Below are positions 9,984-20,398 of a stretch of 32,172 nucleotides of DNA, piece after piece. The translations under genes were made by a program, and so were the position numbers. The stretch spans positions 1 through 32,172 of the forward strand of contig DQTV01000074.1 in NCBI GenBank assembly GCA_015662595.1, in the 5' to 3' direction. How positions within the stretch are numbered: the stretch's first letter is position 1; the number at the start of each line of letters is the position of its first letter. The notes below the pieces were generated by a model. That model saw nothing but the letters and a program-made list of their open reading frames with translations, did not search any database and was not told the DNA's origin. The DNA is from Ignisphaera aggregans (GTDB lineage: Archaea > Thermoproteota > Thermoprotei_A > Sulfolobales > Ignisphaeraceae).

Positions 9984-10247
9984 TTTTGACGCCGGGGGGC
10001 TCTAGTAAGTGGCTACTTATATACCTTACCACTATAATACAGTTGACTTCACTTAAAAACCCCTTATAAACCGGTAAAGCAGGCCCTTGAATCTATGAAC
10101 CTCCCCTTTAAACAACTCCTCATCGCAGACCCGATATGGATACCTACTACCATCCATGTCTGAGCCGTTTCCATATGATTAGGCTTAAGGCTATCTAAAG
10201 CTCGCAGAAATCTATAGGACAAAGCTAGATAGTCGGGGAGCTTCAAG

Positions 10248-10550
10248 ATGCTGGAGATAAGGCGTAGCCTAGCTAAGCTATTAGAGGTTGCCGATAGTAA
10301 TTTAAGAGAGAAGATCTCTCAGCTTAGTGAGGAGGAGCGTAAAGTGCTTGAATATTTTGTACAACATATTTCAGTCGGCTCAATAATAGCCTTACGAGAG
10401 TTGAAAGCGTTTTATAGAATTTCGGAACCAAAGAATGTGATAGACAAACTTATATCACTTGGATTGCTAGAACAAGGCACTGGATGCTATAACTTAGCTA
10501 AACCACTTCGAGACTTGCTAATAAAGTTGGTAGGGACTTCACATAGATGA
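10248..10550 (+). CDS. small winged-helix-like protein
   Basis: 100-aa ORF, wHTH-like pattern (LSEEERKVLEYF...NVIDKLISLGLLEQGTGCYNLAKPL); ATGA overlap with the next gene. Confidence 0.7.
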   Translation: MLEIRRSLAKLLEVADSNLREKISQLSEEERKVLEYFVQHISVGSIIALRELKAFYRISEPKNVIDKLISLGLLEQGTGCYNLAKPLRDLLIKLVGTSHR

Positions 10551-11398
10551 TATTCGCAGACGCTCATCTACATTCAAACCCTGTCTCTGGGCTAGGAATA
10601 GAAAAGATTGCTAAGAGATTTAAATCGCTTGGAGGTTGGTTCATGGCTCTCGTTTCCTTACCTCCTACACACTACGGTTTACAACAGGATCGCGATGGCT
10701 ATGTGAAGGCTATAGATATAACAATAGCTGAATGCCGCAAAGCTCGAAGTTTAGGTCTGCGTGTAGCCTGTTTTGCAGGTATTCATCCCGCAGATCTAGA
10801 GAAGTTGCTAACTAGACATATGGCAGATCCCAGAAAAGTACTAGAGCTTAGTGAATATGTACTCAGGGAGATAGCTCGAAGGTGTCAGGAGGGCTTACTA
10901 GATGGTATTGGCGAAATCGGTCGTCCGCACTACACAACAAGGCCGGAGGCTTTCGTAATTAACGAGTTGATTATGAATAAGGCGCTAACTCTAGCTAAGG
11001 ACCTTAACGTAGTTGTACATCTACATCTAGAGCAGGGTGGGATCGTCACAGTAATGGATATAAATCAGCGGGTAGAGACATTGAGGTTAATGAAGGGTAA
11101 GATCATCCTACATCACCTGGACTACAAGACGGCAAGAGAAGCCGTTAGATATGGCTTACCATTCACAATACCCGCAAAATATCCCCTACTCAAACACGCA
11201 TTCACTCACTTAGAGCCAGTATATATGATTGAGAGTGACTATATCGATGACCCAAAAAGGCCCGGGGTCGCTGCATATCCATGGGATGTAATAGAGATCC
11301 AGCTCACTCTTCTGAAGGAAGGTGTCGTGAATGAGGAGTATCTATATAAATTGAACGTTGACAATATCGTTACGGTATACGGTGTTGAACCTCCTTAG
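10547..11398 (+). CDS. TatD-related TIM-barrel metal-dependent hydrolase
   Basis: FADAHLHSNP, FAGIHPADLEKL, DGIGEIGRPHY, VVHLHLEQGG, MIESDYIDDP. Confidence 0.85.
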   Translation: MIFADAHLHSNPVSGLGIEKIAKRFKSLGGWFMALVSLPPTHYGLQQDRDGYVKAIDITIAECRKARSLGLRVACFAGIHPADLEKLLTRHMADPRKVLELSEYVLREIARRCQEGLLDGIGEIGRPHYTTRPEAFVINELIMNKALTLAKDLNVVVHLHLEQGGIVTVMDINQRVETLRLMKGKIILHHLDYKTAREAVRYGLPFTIPAKYPLLKHAFTHLEPVYMIESDYIDDPKRPGVAAYPWDVIEIQLTLLKEGVVNEEYLYKLNVDNIVTVYGVEPP

Positions 11399-11414
11399 CA
11401 TCTACATGCCTTGG

Positions 11415-11729
11415 CTACGCACTCTCACGAAGTTTCTCTATAAGTAGCTGTATCCTGGACATGAGACATCCATCTACACATGAGTTATAACATTCAAGGG
11501 ACCTGCTACCTGTTGATACGTCACGGCATTCCATATCGCATTGACGTATACAAGGAGCTTTATTTACCTCAATTATCATTAGCCTATCATGTCTATGCAC
11601 TTGTATCAAGTGTATAGCACCTCTATGACGTAGTAGTTCAAGTAGTTTATCCCCAAGCGTAAGGGGAAGCACAGTAAAGCCATAGCGCTTGATTGACGCT
11701 ATAAAACTCTGCACTAAATTTTCACTCAA
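11415..11729 (-). CDS. small Cys-rich hypothetical protein, twin CX3CX3C
   Basis: 104-aa ORF with CIRQCDMEC-X11-CYNSCVDGC; overlaps the upstream gene by 8 nt. Confidence 0.7.
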   Translation of the reverse strand: MSENLVQSFIASIKRYGFTVLPLTLGDKLLELLRHRGAIHLIQVHRHDRLMIIEVNKAPCIRQCDMECRDVSTGSRSLECYNSCVDGCLMSRIQLLIEKLRESA

Positions 11730-12138
11730 AACATACCCCCGTACCTAGGTTTATTCTTCGATAGGGGATCCTTAAGTGCATAAGCACTTTCTCTACAACT
11801 GACCAATATCTACGATTACCAAACACACAACGAATCTTTCCATTGACGTACTTTACGCGAAACACCTTAGTCCCGTCCGTCGTATATACCTCTATGTACC
11901 CCTTAACCTCATTCCTTAAGTTCTTTACAAGCGTTACATAGACTAGCAATTCATTGTCCTTTAAATCCGTATATAAATAGTATGCAAATCCCTTTGCATA
12001 GAGTGGTTTAACAGTTTCAGTGCGTAAAGCTATAGGTTCACGAATCTCTAATCCCTCCTTCGAAACTACAAAAGCTAATGCTCTACATGCATGCTTGCCC
12101 GAACGACTACGGGAGTTTTCTATACGTATCCTCAACAT
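11722..12138 (-). CDS. hypothetical protein
   Basis: 138-aa ORF overlapping neighbours on both sides by a few nt, as in a translationally coupled cluster. Confidence 0.65.
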   Translation of the reverse strand: MLRIRIENSRSRSGKHACRALAFVVSKEGLEIREPIALRTETVKPLYAKGFAYYLYTDLKDNELLVYVTLVKNLRNEVKGYIEVYTTDGTKVFRVKYVNGKIRCVFGNRRYWSVVEKVLMHLRIPYRRINLGTGVCFE

Positions 12139-12392
12139 CTACCTAACCTCAATACTGCTTGTTTCACATCCCTTTTTGGTATACATGGATATCTTACGCT
12201 TATACACATAGTGTTACCGTATAGCGAATTGAGATGTACTAATACCTCTCCATCTATGTCTAGCAGTTGAACATTCTGAACATTTTCCTCTAACACCATC
12301 TTACCTGTAGCGTCATACACTAAGATTTTAACTCGATATTCTCCTCTTTCTATGCATAGTCTTACAACGTATTCTTTAGACATGTGTAGCAC
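12132..12392 (-). CDS. hypothetical protein
   Basis: 86-aa ORF, first of the overlapping cluster; start may be MSKEYV at 12383. Confidence 0.65.
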   Translation of the reverse strand: MLHMSKEYVVRLCIERGEYRVKILVYDATGKMVLEENVQNVQLLDIDGEVLVHLNSLYGNTMCISVRYPCIPKRDVKQAVLRLGRC

Positions 12393-12512
12393 CTGAAGCC
12401 CTTAACCCTACAACATTTGTAACGCTTCAGACAAGAGGTCGTTTAACGCTAACAATTATAAGTATCCTCGGCTTTAAAAGAACTGAAGATTCACTGCGAC
12501 ATCTATGCGTAG

Positions 12513-13013
12513 GTGATGTCAATGAGTGTGGTGAAGCTTAGTGTCGTGCCCATACCTATTCCGGAGGGTGCAAACGTCATAATCGGTCAGAGCCATTTTA
12601 TAAAAACCGTTGAGGACCTCTATGAGGCGTTAGTCACGAGCGTTCCTAACATAAAGTTCGGTCTCGCCTTTAATGAAGCTAGTGGTAAGCGATTAGTGAG
12701 ATACGAGGGCAACGATGAGGAGCTGGTAAGGTATGCAATTGAGGCAGCTAAAGCTATTGGTGCTGGACATATCTTTGTGCTGTATATAAGGAATGCTTGG
12801 CCTATAAACGTGCTAAACGTTATCAAGCATGTACAGGAGGTCGTCAGAGTATTTGTCGCTACTGCTAATCCAGTGCAGGTCATTGTAGCCGAAACAGATC
12901 AGGGTAGGGCAGTTCTTGGCGTGGTAGATGGGTATACTCCACTAGGTGTTGAGAGTGAAGAGGATAGACGTGAACGTCATGAATTTCTGCGAAAGATAGG
13001 GTACAAGAAGTGA
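12513..13013 (+). CDS. adenosine-specific kinase-like protein (COG1839/DUF355)
   Basis: [78 protein letters not shown]. Confidence 0.9.
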   Translation: MMSMSVVKLSVVPIPIPEGANVIIGQSHFIKTVEDLYEALVTSVPNIKFGLAFNEASGKRLVRYEGNDEELVRYAIEAAKAIGAGHIFVLYIRNAWPINVLNVIKHVQEVVRVFVATANPVQVIVAETDQGRAVLGVVDGYTPLGVESEEDRRERHEFLRKIGYKK

Positions 13014-13019
13014 AATGCT

Positions 13020-13649
13020 ATGGTAACGGCCAATATCGAGGTATACAAGCTTGATCAGGTAACGATAGACACAATCGCGCTTCCTCTCTATAGGAAGTTA
13101 GCCTCTGAGGTTATGGATATAGACGATAATTTAGTGAAAAAGTTTGCAGAGAATGAAGACTTAGCCATATCGTGGCTAATGAGCTTAGCTTCAAGTAAAG
13201 GCGTAGATATGATTAGAATCGTGATACCTATCAACAACAGTGTGATAGAGTATGCATACACCGTCCCAAAGAAAGGGGCTGTAAGTATCATGGTCTTCCC
13301 TCGCATTACACGCGTACATAGAATCCTGCTCCTTGATGCTATTCAGAATCCTGAGTCATTACGTGAGATAGTCATCGATACTCACTCCTCTTCAGAATGC
13401 CTCAGAGTGACTGACCTACCACCTGAGTATTACGTGTATGAAATCCCACTCTTCAAAGAGACAATAAAGGCTTTAAGTAACAAGACCATAGTTTTTCAAA
13501 CAGATGATGGTATAGCGATTGTTGACTGTTCTAAGCTGTATACAATTACGTCTTCGAGAGATAGAGCTGAAGTCACAAAGGAAAAGAGTAGAAGGCGTCG
13601 CAAGAAGCAAAAGTCAAGAAAGACACGCCGCGCTACATCATCCAAGTAA
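13020..13649 (+). CDS. hypothetical protein with Lys/Arg-rich C-terminal tail
   Basis: 209-aa ORF ending EKSRRRRKKQKSRKTRRATSSK; downstream of the COG1839 gene; convergent 12-nt overlap with argF. Confidence 0.65.
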   Translation: MVTANIEVYKLDQVTIDTIALPLYRKLASEVMDIDDNLVKKFAENEDLAISWLMSLASSKGVDMIRIVIPINNSVIEYAYTVPKKGAVSIMVFPRITRVHRILLLDAIQNPESLREIVIDTHSSSECLRVTDLPPEYYVYEIPLFKETIKALSNKTIVFQTDDGIAIVDCSKLYTITSSRDRAEVTKEKSRRRRKKQKSRKTRRATSSK

Positions 13650-14582
13650 CACCGCTAAGACAGCTTTCGCTGTATGGAGTCTATTCTCTGCTTGATCCCA
13701 TACAACTGAATTCGCTGATTCAATCACATCTTCAGTTACTTCTTCTCCACGACGTGCGGGTAAGCAGTGCATGAATATGTAATCCTTTTTTGCATACTTA
13801 ACCAACTCTGCATTAACTTGATAAGGGCTAAGATCCCTTAACCTTCGCTCTCTCTCAGCTTCTTGACCCATACTTACCCAGACATCCGTATATATTACGT
13901 CTGCATCGCGTACAGCTTCTATAGGATCACGAGTTATAATGATCTGAGCATTACTCTTACGGGCATCTTCCTCAGCAAGTCTTAAGATTTCGGGACGTGG
14001 ATCATAACCTGGGGCTGTAGCTATATAGAGCTTTCCGCCAAGCTTAGCAATAGCTAGCATGAGACTGTGCAGAACGTTGTCTGCACCATCACCTAAGAAC
14101 GCTATCTTTAGTTTGGATATATCCCCTTTCTTCTCGATTATAGTCATCACATCGGCCAACGCTTGCAATGGATGTTCAAGGTCGCTAAGCGCATTTATGA
14201 CAGGCACTTTTGCGTACTCAGCTAATTCTATCAACGACTTATGACTATATACCCGTGCCGCAATACCATCTAAATACCTATCAAGAACCCTCGCTGTATC
14301 CTTTATAGGTTCACCACGCCCTAACTGAAGCTCCTGGGCAGAAAAGTAAAGCGCTACACCACCAAGCTGAAGCATAGCTACCTGAAGACTTACTCTTGTT
14401 CTCGTGCTATGCTTCTCAAATATCATACCGAGAATTTTCCCTGATAGTAAGGGTATCGATCGCTCACCTAGATAGTACCTACGCTTAAAATCAAAGCTTA
14501 GATCTATCAATGCTCTGAGCTCCTCCGGAGATAGATCTGCAATAGATATCAGGTCCCGACCTCGTAAAGTCTTGAGATGCAT
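13638..14582 (-). CDS. argF: ornithine carbamoyltransferase
   Basis: FEKHSTRTRVSLQVAM, HPLQALADVMTI, MHCLPARRGEEVTEDVIE. Confidence 0.96.
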   Translation of the reverse strand: MHLKTLRGRDLISIADLSPEELRALIDLSFDFKRRYYLGERSIPLLSGKILGMIFEKHSTRTRVSLQVAMLQLGGVALYFSAQELQLGRGEPIKDTARVLDRYLDGIAARVYSHKSLIELAEYAKVPVINALSDLEHPLQALADVMTIIEKKGDISKLKIAFLGDGADNVLHSLMLAIAKLGGKLYIATAPGYDPRPEILRLAEEDARKSNAQIIITRDPIEAVRDADVIYTDVWVSMGQEAERERRLRDLSPYQVNAELVKYAKKDYIFMHCLPARRGEEVTEDVIESANSVVWDQAENRLHTAKAVLAVLLG

Positions 14583-14643
14583 ATACCTCCCATAACCAGA
14601 GCACAGTGCATAAAAATTTAAGCTATTGAGTATACACCAAGAG

Positions 14644-15711
14644 CTACTTGCGCTTAAACCACATATCTAGACTCGTTATCTTGCCTCGGAAGTACTCTCT
14701 ATACGCTTTCTTGAGCCTTTGAAGAGCGTTCTCTACGCGATCGAGCGAGAAGTCGTGTTCATGTACGAGAATTTCTATAATTCTCTTCTCGTCCGGTTCA
14801 TGCCATTCTAGCTTGTATTCGTCTATCACATTCGGGTTAAGGAAATACTCTCTGATCTTTAAGGGATCTTCAGGAAACGTAGCTTGAGGTAAGATCTTCA
14901 ACACTTTCTCTAAGGATCCGTGAGCTTTTATAAGTTGGTATGCTGATTTAGGACCTATCCCGGGTACGCCATCAGGATTATAATCAGTGCCTATCAGAAT
15001 AGCTATGTCTATGAGCTGACTTCGCGTAATGCCAAGGGCTTTTAAAACCTTGTCCAGCTCTATGACCTCGGGCTTTATCTCTACATACACATCCTTTCCA
15101 GGTAGTTTTCGACGCCCAGATATAGTCAAGTTACGAATTAGTCTAGGTGCACCAAATAACAGAGCATCATAGTCTTGACTCGCAACAGCCCATGCATCGC
15201 CCTTCCGTGCAATGTGAGCGGCTTGTGCTTCACCTTCGCTAGGGGCTTGAACGTACGGCACTCCCATGGCATCCAACAAACGCTTAGCGCTTTCAACCAT
15301 TTCTTGAGTTAGCCTTATAGCTTGAACACTATATTTACGAGCTTCCTCAACCCTCCCCTCAGCGTATGCTTTCTCCGCTAGTTCGGCAGCCTTCTCTCTT
15401 CGCATTCTTCGACGCTCAACCTCATATCGCTTTATCTCCGGGGGCATACCGTCAAAGACATAAACGGGTTTTATTCCATGCTCCATAAGGTTGATCGTTC
15501 TATAAAACAGCCCGCTCAAATGACTCGTAACTCTTCCTTTCCTATCAATCAACGGGGTTCCGTCCGGCTGACGTATCGCAGCAAGAAACTGATATAGCGC
15601 ATTATAAGCATCCAACGCTACCACTTTACCCATCAACTCTCTGAGGTCAGTAATTTCACGCCGGGCATCCTCTGGTATAAGCTCCCTTAGGTTTACACCC
15701 ATGATTCTCAA
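14644..15711 (-). CDS. fen: flap endonuclease 1
   Basis: [98 protein letters not shown]. Confidence 0.97.
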   Translation of the reverse strand: MRIMGVNLRELIPEDARREITDLRELMGKVVALDAYNALYQFLAAIRQPDGTPLIDRKGRVTSHLSGLFYRTINLMEHGIKPVYVFDGMPPEIKRYEVERRRMRREKAAELAEKAYAEGRVEEARKYSVQAIRLTQEMVESAKRLLDAMGVPYVQAPSEGEAQAAHIARKGDAWAVASQDYDALLFGAPRLIRNLTISGRRKLPGKDVYVEIKPEVIELDKVLKALGITRSQLIDIAILIGTDYNPDGVPGIGPKSAYQLIKAHGSLEKVLKILPQATFPEDPLKIREYFLNPNVIDEYKLEWHEPDEKRIIEILVHEHDFSLDRVENALQRLKKAYREYFRGKITSLDMWFKRK

Positions 15712-15817
15712 CCAAATACCGCTAACCTGTAGCCCATCACACTGATTCCTACATATCTAACTAATTAGCGCAAATTGTCAGTTGCGAACAGCTATACATT
15801 TCATTAGATCGGAACTG

Positions 15818-16045
15818 TTAAGCTGTTGACCTATACTTTTTCAATACTATCAGCTTAACCTCACGCGACGCTCTAATCGAGATGAAGCCCTCTATCTCCA
15901 TACTCATCAACATATTTAACAGTTGACTGTAAGAGATATCGAATTCTTTCCTCAACATTTCATAGAGATCTCTATCCGTTGCAGAGCCTCCTTTCAATCT
16001 CAGATATTCAAGTATTCTGAACTGGATCCTTCTTTTGCTGAACAT
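15818..16045 (-). CDS. small winged-helix protein
   Basis: 75-aa ORF: RIQFRILEYLRLKGGSATDRDLYEMLRKEFDISYSQLLNMLMSMEIEGFISI. Confidence 0.7.
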   Translation of the reverse strand: MFSKRRIQFRILEYLRLKGGSATDRDLYEMLRKEFDISYSQLLNMLMSMEIEGFISIRASREVKLIVLKKYRSTA

Positions 16046-16084
16046 ACTTAATAGCTACAACCTAACTTAGTTACTAATCGATCT

Positions 16085-16375
16085 TCAGGTCTGAATTCTT
16101 GAAACGTATACAACATCCACGTTGTCTATATCTTCGATACTCTTTACAATATTCTCAAGCTCTTCTGTACCGCCCTCAAGCTCTTCTGGCATCAGGAAGT
16201 ATATCTCTAATGCACGGTAACCAAACGCAATATCTACGGGTTCCCACTTCACTATACTATACTTATCCTTTGGTAACCTCTCCTCAAGCTTCCTTACAAG
16301 CTCAGTAAAGTCGTTCACTATATCTTTGGGGTATGCCCGTATTACAGCTATGACTTTGCCACTCATCTCCATCAC
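16085..16375 (-). CDS. ef1b: elongation factor 1-beta
   Basis: GKVIAVIRAYPKDIVNDFTELVRKLEERLP...IAFGYRALEIYFLMPEELEGGTEELENIVKSIEDIDNVDVVYVSRI. Confidence 0.92.
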   Translation of the reverse strand: MMEMSGKVIAVIRAYPKDIVNDFTELVRKLEERLPKDKYSIVKWEPVDIAFGYRALEIYFLMPEELEGGTEELENIVKSIEDIDNVDVVYVSRIQT

Positions 16376-16378
16376 ACT

Positions 16379-16618
16379 TTACGGCCCTTCAAATCCACAG
16401 TTAGGACACCTATAAGGCACGACCATCTTACGACATTTATAGCATCGCCATAGCACAACAGCTCCACAATTTGGACACGTAAGGGCGACCGCTTTTTCAC
16501 CCGGCACGATAGGCCTCTTACAACTTGAACAGAGTCTCACTGGAGCTGCCTCATGTATTGGAATCGACGAGTGTGTGGAGCTCAACACCATACACCCAAA
16601 CTGTACTGATTTCAGCAC
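16379..16618 (-). CDS. zinc-ribbon RNA-binding protein (DUF1610-like)
   Basis: Paired CxxC motifs CSSCKRPI / CPNCGAVVLWRCYKCRK / CPNCGFEGP; adjacent to EF-1 beta. The start may be internal. Confidence 0.88.
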   Translation of the reverse strand: MLKSVQFGCMVLSSTHSSIPIHEAAPVRLCSSCKRPIVPGEKAVALTCPNCGAVVLWRCYKCRKMVVPYRCPNCGFEGP

Positions 16619-16694
16619 AAGACTGAACCGCGCATACCCCCTACTACACAGGTGACTTAAAAGCTCATGTACTCAGAGGCTATCTGGATCAGCC

Positions 16695-17060
16695 ATGCAG
16701 CTACGTATTAAGCAGGTGATTGTTGTGCGAACAGATATCAAGATGAGTAAGGGGAAGCTTGCCGCACAGGTAGCTCATGCAGCAGTAGAAGCAGTTCTGA
16801 AATGTTTTGAGAAACCAGAGTGGTATCAGTGGCTCAAAGAATGGAGAGCACAAGGACAGAAGAAAGTGGTACTTAGAGCAGAATCCCTCGAACAGCTTCA
16901 ACAGTTACAGAAAAAGGCTGAGGAGCTCAACCTCCCAACAGCCTTAATCTGCGATGCAGGACTTACTGAGCTACCTCCAGGCACCATTACGACATTAGCT
17001 ATAGGGCCTGCTCCCTCAGAACTCATAGACAGGGTTACAGGGGAACTGAAAACTCTTTGA
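16695..17060 (+). CDS. pth2: peptidyl-tRNA hydrolase, Pth2 type
   Basis: [27 protein letters not shown]...[35 protein letters not shown]. Confidence 0.97.
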   Translation: MQLRIKQVIVVRTDIKMSKGKLAAQVAHAAVEAVLKCFEKPEWYQWLKEWRAQGQKKVVLRAESLEQLQQLQKKAEELNLPTALICDAGLTELPPGTITTLAIGPAPSELIDRVTGELKTL

Positions 17061-17063
17061 AGA

Positions 17064-18308
17064 GTGTTTCAAATGCATATCGACTACTCATTCATAACAT
17101 CCTCACCACTCGATATAATGACAGGTATGCTCGTCTACACCATCCCCTTCAGAGATCGTAGCTATATAGATATCGACCGTCCATACGGATTCGAAGTTTC
17201 GGAACGAGTACTCGGTTACGATACGAAATCCCTCTTCATAACATTGGTAACAACCTACATGCACAACCCCAAGCCTGAGTATGTACGATGTAGTTCGCCA
17301 ATGTACATCGTCAAGAAAGTTTCTATAGATACACTATCAATGTGTAGAACTTTATCAAAACTGCTTAACTGCGGTAAATGTCTATTTTTAGGATTGAAAG
17401 AAACTAACGCCATAGCGTACCAAGTGGTACTTCTCTACGGCTGTCCAAACATCGTTCCAGTATACATAAGGAATAGAGATTTAGAAGCAGTATTTTGGCA
17501 GTGCAATATAGAGCAGATCACTCATCATAGCAATAGATTTCATTTGATTGTACATGTGAGGAATATCGAGACGTTTGTTCATAGACTCAACAAGTTGAAA
17601 GCCTTGAAGAGGGTTCTTAATTTCTTTGGATACCAACGTTTTGGCTCTAGAAGACCCATATCGCATCTTATTGGTCGAGCGATAGTGAAACGTGATTGGG
17701 ATTCCGCTATACGCTTTCTATGCAATGAAGCGATGCCGTATGAAAATGTTAAGATCGTAACATTCAGAATCGCATGGGCGTATAATGCTAATCCCGATCC
17801 TAGCCTATTAACAATGTATCCAGAACGACGCGTATGCTCCTCTAATACATCCTCGTTGCGAGCCCTACAAACACTCTCCAGAGAGCTCTTAACGTTATAT
17901 GTTGACGCGTATCAATCCTATCTATTCAATCTAGCTCTGTCATGTACATGGATAACAAAGGTTAAAGACTTGGGATACGATTTAAATTCTTCAATTCAAG
18001 CATTATCAAAGATAACTATTCCATTGATTGGATACAAACGTCTTGCTATTAACGATAGTGTGGTAGAGTACTGTTATGAACGTGTACTAGATTCCGAAGA
18101 GGTGGATAGCGAGTTCTTCAACATAAACGAATTGAAAATAAGAGTTAGTGGTGGTTATAGAGCTGCCTTATTTGAGGTTCCCGATATACGGTATAGAATC
18201 CTAGACAGAGAAAAGCAAGTTTTAGTCCTTGAACTTGAGCTACCCCGCGGTGCATACGTAACGACGTTATTACGTGAGCTTGCTAAGAACCCTATCGACT
18301 TTACGTAG
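17064..18308 (+). CDS. truD: TruD/Pus7-like tRNA pseudouridine synthase with Asp-to-Glu at the motif II catalytic position
   Basis: FEVSE motif; motif II LFLGLKETNAIAYQ instead of GxKDxxAxTxQ; NFFGYQRFGSRRPISHLIGR; YQSYLFN; ELPRGAYVTTLLREL. Confidence 0.88.
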   Translation: MFQMHIDYSFITSSPLDIMTGMLVYTIPFRDRSYIDIDRPYGFEVSERVLGYDTKSLFITLVTTYMHNPKPEYVRCSSPMYIVKKVSIDTLSMCRTLSKLLNCGKCLFLGLKETNAIAYQVVLLYGCPNIVPVYIRNRDLEAVFWQCNIEQITHHSNRFHLIVHVRNIETFVHRLNKLKALKRVLNFFGYQRFGSRRPISHLIGRAIVKRDWDSAIRFLCNEAMPYENVKIVTFRIAWAYNANPDPSLLTMYPERRVCSSNTSSLRALQTLSRELLTLYVDAYQSYLFNLALSCTWITKVKDLGYDLNSSIQALSKITIPLIGYKRLAINDSVVEYCYERVLDSEEVDSEFFNINELKIRVSGGYRAALFEVPDIRYRILDREKQVLVLELELPRGAYVTTLLRELAKNPIDFT

Positions 18309-18361
18309 TCCGACGCGGAGCTGTTATCAGTAGACATCCTAGTACTCAACATCCTAGCCTA

Positions 18362-19669
18362 TCATGGTACTAAACGCTTTTTGTCTCTTGGAAACAGCGT
18401 TACTTCTTTAACATTGCTTCTGCCTGTCAACATCAACATGAATCTAGATAACCCTAGACCCCAACCCGCATGAGGAGGCATACCGTAGTCAAACCATTTT
18501 ATGAAGAACTCGAAGTTCTCAGGATTTAGACCACGCTCCTTTAATGACCTTATTATTGCGTCCTTTCTATACAAACGTGAACTTCCTGAAGCTAGTTCTA
18601 AGTGCCGCCACACAAGATCAAAACTCTCACTAAGCTCAGGTTCTTCATCCTTTGGTTTAGTGTAGAATGGTCGTAGTTTAGTGGGAAAATCAATTATGAA
18701 GTATAACGGAGATTGAATTAGTGTGGATAGCACTCTCAATTCCGGTGTTCCTAAATCGTCTCCAAACGTAATAGCCAAACCTTGCTGTCGAAGCTTGTCT
18801 ATCGCTTCTTTATATGTTATACGTGGTAAGGGTAGAGAGATTGATGGTGGTTTATAGTTCAGGATTAGTAAGTCGTCTGCGTTTTCCTGATTGACAGCTT
18901 TCAAAACTTCGTATATCATCTCCTCTAGTATCGTCATGACATCGTTGTAATCCATAAATGCTGCCTCAATATCAACGCTTATGAACTCTGAAAGGTGATA
19001 GGGGGTATCACTCTCCTCAGCCCTCCACGCAGGCCCTATCTCAAATACTCGCTCTAACGATGCAGCAAGCAGCTCTTTATACAGCTGTGGACTCTGCGCA
19101 AGAAACGCTTCGCGACCAAAGTATATCACTGGGAACAGATTGGCTCCGCCCTCAGTAGCTGCAGCGATAATCTTCGGAGTAAAGACCTCAACAAATCCTT
19201 GTGAGCGCAGGTACTCCCTTATCACACGCAGAACCGTATTCATTATCCTCACGATTGCTTGCATTTCCTTTCTCCTGAGATCAAGCACTCGCTCACGTAG
19301 TCTTGTGTCTAGATCTGCAGATACCTTTCCACTAACATCTAGTGGTAGAGGCTTCTTCGCTAAGTTCAAAATCTTTATAGTGGTTGGTATTATCTCTACA
19401 CCTCGTGGCGCTCTTGGATCCGCTTTTACCTTACCATAGACCATTATTACACTCTCAAGCGTAAGTTGCTCCACTACTTCAAGAAGCTCCTTATCAGCCT
19501 CGCCCCGAGATATTGTTATTTGGATAGTACCACTACCATCACGAAGTATTATGAACTTCTTTCCTCCTAAATCTCGAATTTGGTGTACCCATCCAGACAC
19601 CACTACTTCACATCCGTGCATCGAAGGCGTTATCTCACTACATCGATGCGATTTGTATTTGGTCTTCAT
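18362..19669 (-). CDS. aspS: aspartyl-tRNA synthetase
   Basis: [79 protein letters not shown]. Start adjusted to MKTKYK. Confidence 0.96.
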   Translation of the reverse strand: MKTKYKSHRCSEITPSMHGCEVVVSGWVHQIRDLGGKKFIILRDGSGTIQITISRGEADKELLEVVEQLTLESVIMVYGKVKADPRAPRGVEIIPTTIKILNLAKKPLPLDVSGKVSADLDTRLRERVLDLRRKEMQAIVRIMNTVLRVIREYLRSQGFVEVFTPKIIAAATEGGANLFPVIYFGREAFLAQSPQLYKELLAASLERVFEIGPAWRAEESDTPYHLSEFISVDIEAAFMDYNDVMTILEEMIYEVLKAVNQENADDLLILNYKPPSISLPLPRITYKEAIDKLRQQGLAITFGDDLGTPELRVLSTLIQSPLYFIIDFPTKLRPFYTKPKDEEPELSESFDLVWRHLELASGSSRLYRKDAIIRSLKERGLNPENFEFFIKWFDYGMPPHAGWGLGLSRFMLMLTGRSNVKEVTLFPRDKKRLVP

Positions 19670-19781
19670 CGTTACACCTAAACCAATCAAGCTCTAAACT
19701 ATTAGAGTAGCTTTACAAAGTCTTTTAAAGTATTCGAGCATATACACAGTATTACTAGGTCTTCACATCTTCTATCCTATT

Positions 19782-20294
19782 TCATACTAGTTTTATTCTG
19801 AAAATCGCATTGAATATCATGTTTAGTAACTTCTCTAACTCATCGATTGGAATGGGCAGGAAACGTGCATCATATCTGGAAATTCTTACCACATACTGCA
19901 CAGTTCCATCAGGAGACCATACAGTGTTCACGCCCTGAATCCTTGCTGGCGACAGTATCTGCGCAATAACCATTTTCATATCGTTAAGCCTTCTAACTGC
20001 TCTAACCTTCATATTTAACCGTTCTCCGAGAACTCGAGCCAACCTCACTAAAGCTTGCGGAGCGACGTCATTGAGCACATCTATCATCAACACTAGAAAA
20101 TTGTTAACCATATAACTCTTGATGTATGTGGCATCTCTCAAAAATCTAAATGCTGGATCCCGCTCCTCAAGCTCTATTAAGTGTCTGATCACCTCAACCT
20201 CGTACTTTTGCACTTGTCCACTCTCAACCAGATGTCTACAGCGAGGACATAAGACACCACTCTTAACACATATGTAGTCTAGCGGGATTTTCAT
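19782..20294 (-). CDS. KH-domain NusA-like transcription factor, archaeal
   Basis: MKIPLDYICVKSGVLCPRCRHLVESG...VRLARVLGERLNMKVRAVRRLNDMKMVIAQILSPARIQGVNTVW. Start adjusted from 20324. Confidence 0.85.
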   Translation of the reverse strand: MKIPLDYICVKSGVLCPRCRHLVESGQVQKYEVEVIRHLIELEERDPAFRFLRDATYIKSYMVNNFLVLMIDVLNDVAPQALVRLARVLGERLNMKVRAVRRLNDMKMVIAQILSPARIQGVNTVWSPDGTVQYVVRISRYDARFLPIPIDELEKLLNMIFNAIFRIKLV

Positions 20295-20365
20295 TGCCAG
20301 CACTACCTCGAAATACCTAGTCAACCTCTTTAGGATAGGGTTCTGGACTCATTTATAAGCTACAT

Positions 20366-20398
20366 AGACTTATACGACGCAATCTTACTTATAAGTCT
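20366..20398. promoter_or_regulatory. 9-bp inverted repeat AGACTTATA-N15-TATAAGTCT in the divergent promoter region
   Basis: Exact inverted repeat; the right arm holds a TATA-like element upstream of eL40. Confidence 0.5.

Noticed and set aside
10064-10246. 60-aa minus-strand ORF
   Set aside because: No recognisable motif and no SD; abuts a divergent gene start. Probably chance.
12393-12430. 7-bp inverted repeat CTGAAGC...GCTTCAG
   Set aside because: Short arms and a 24-nt loop in a divergent promoter region; chance is likely.
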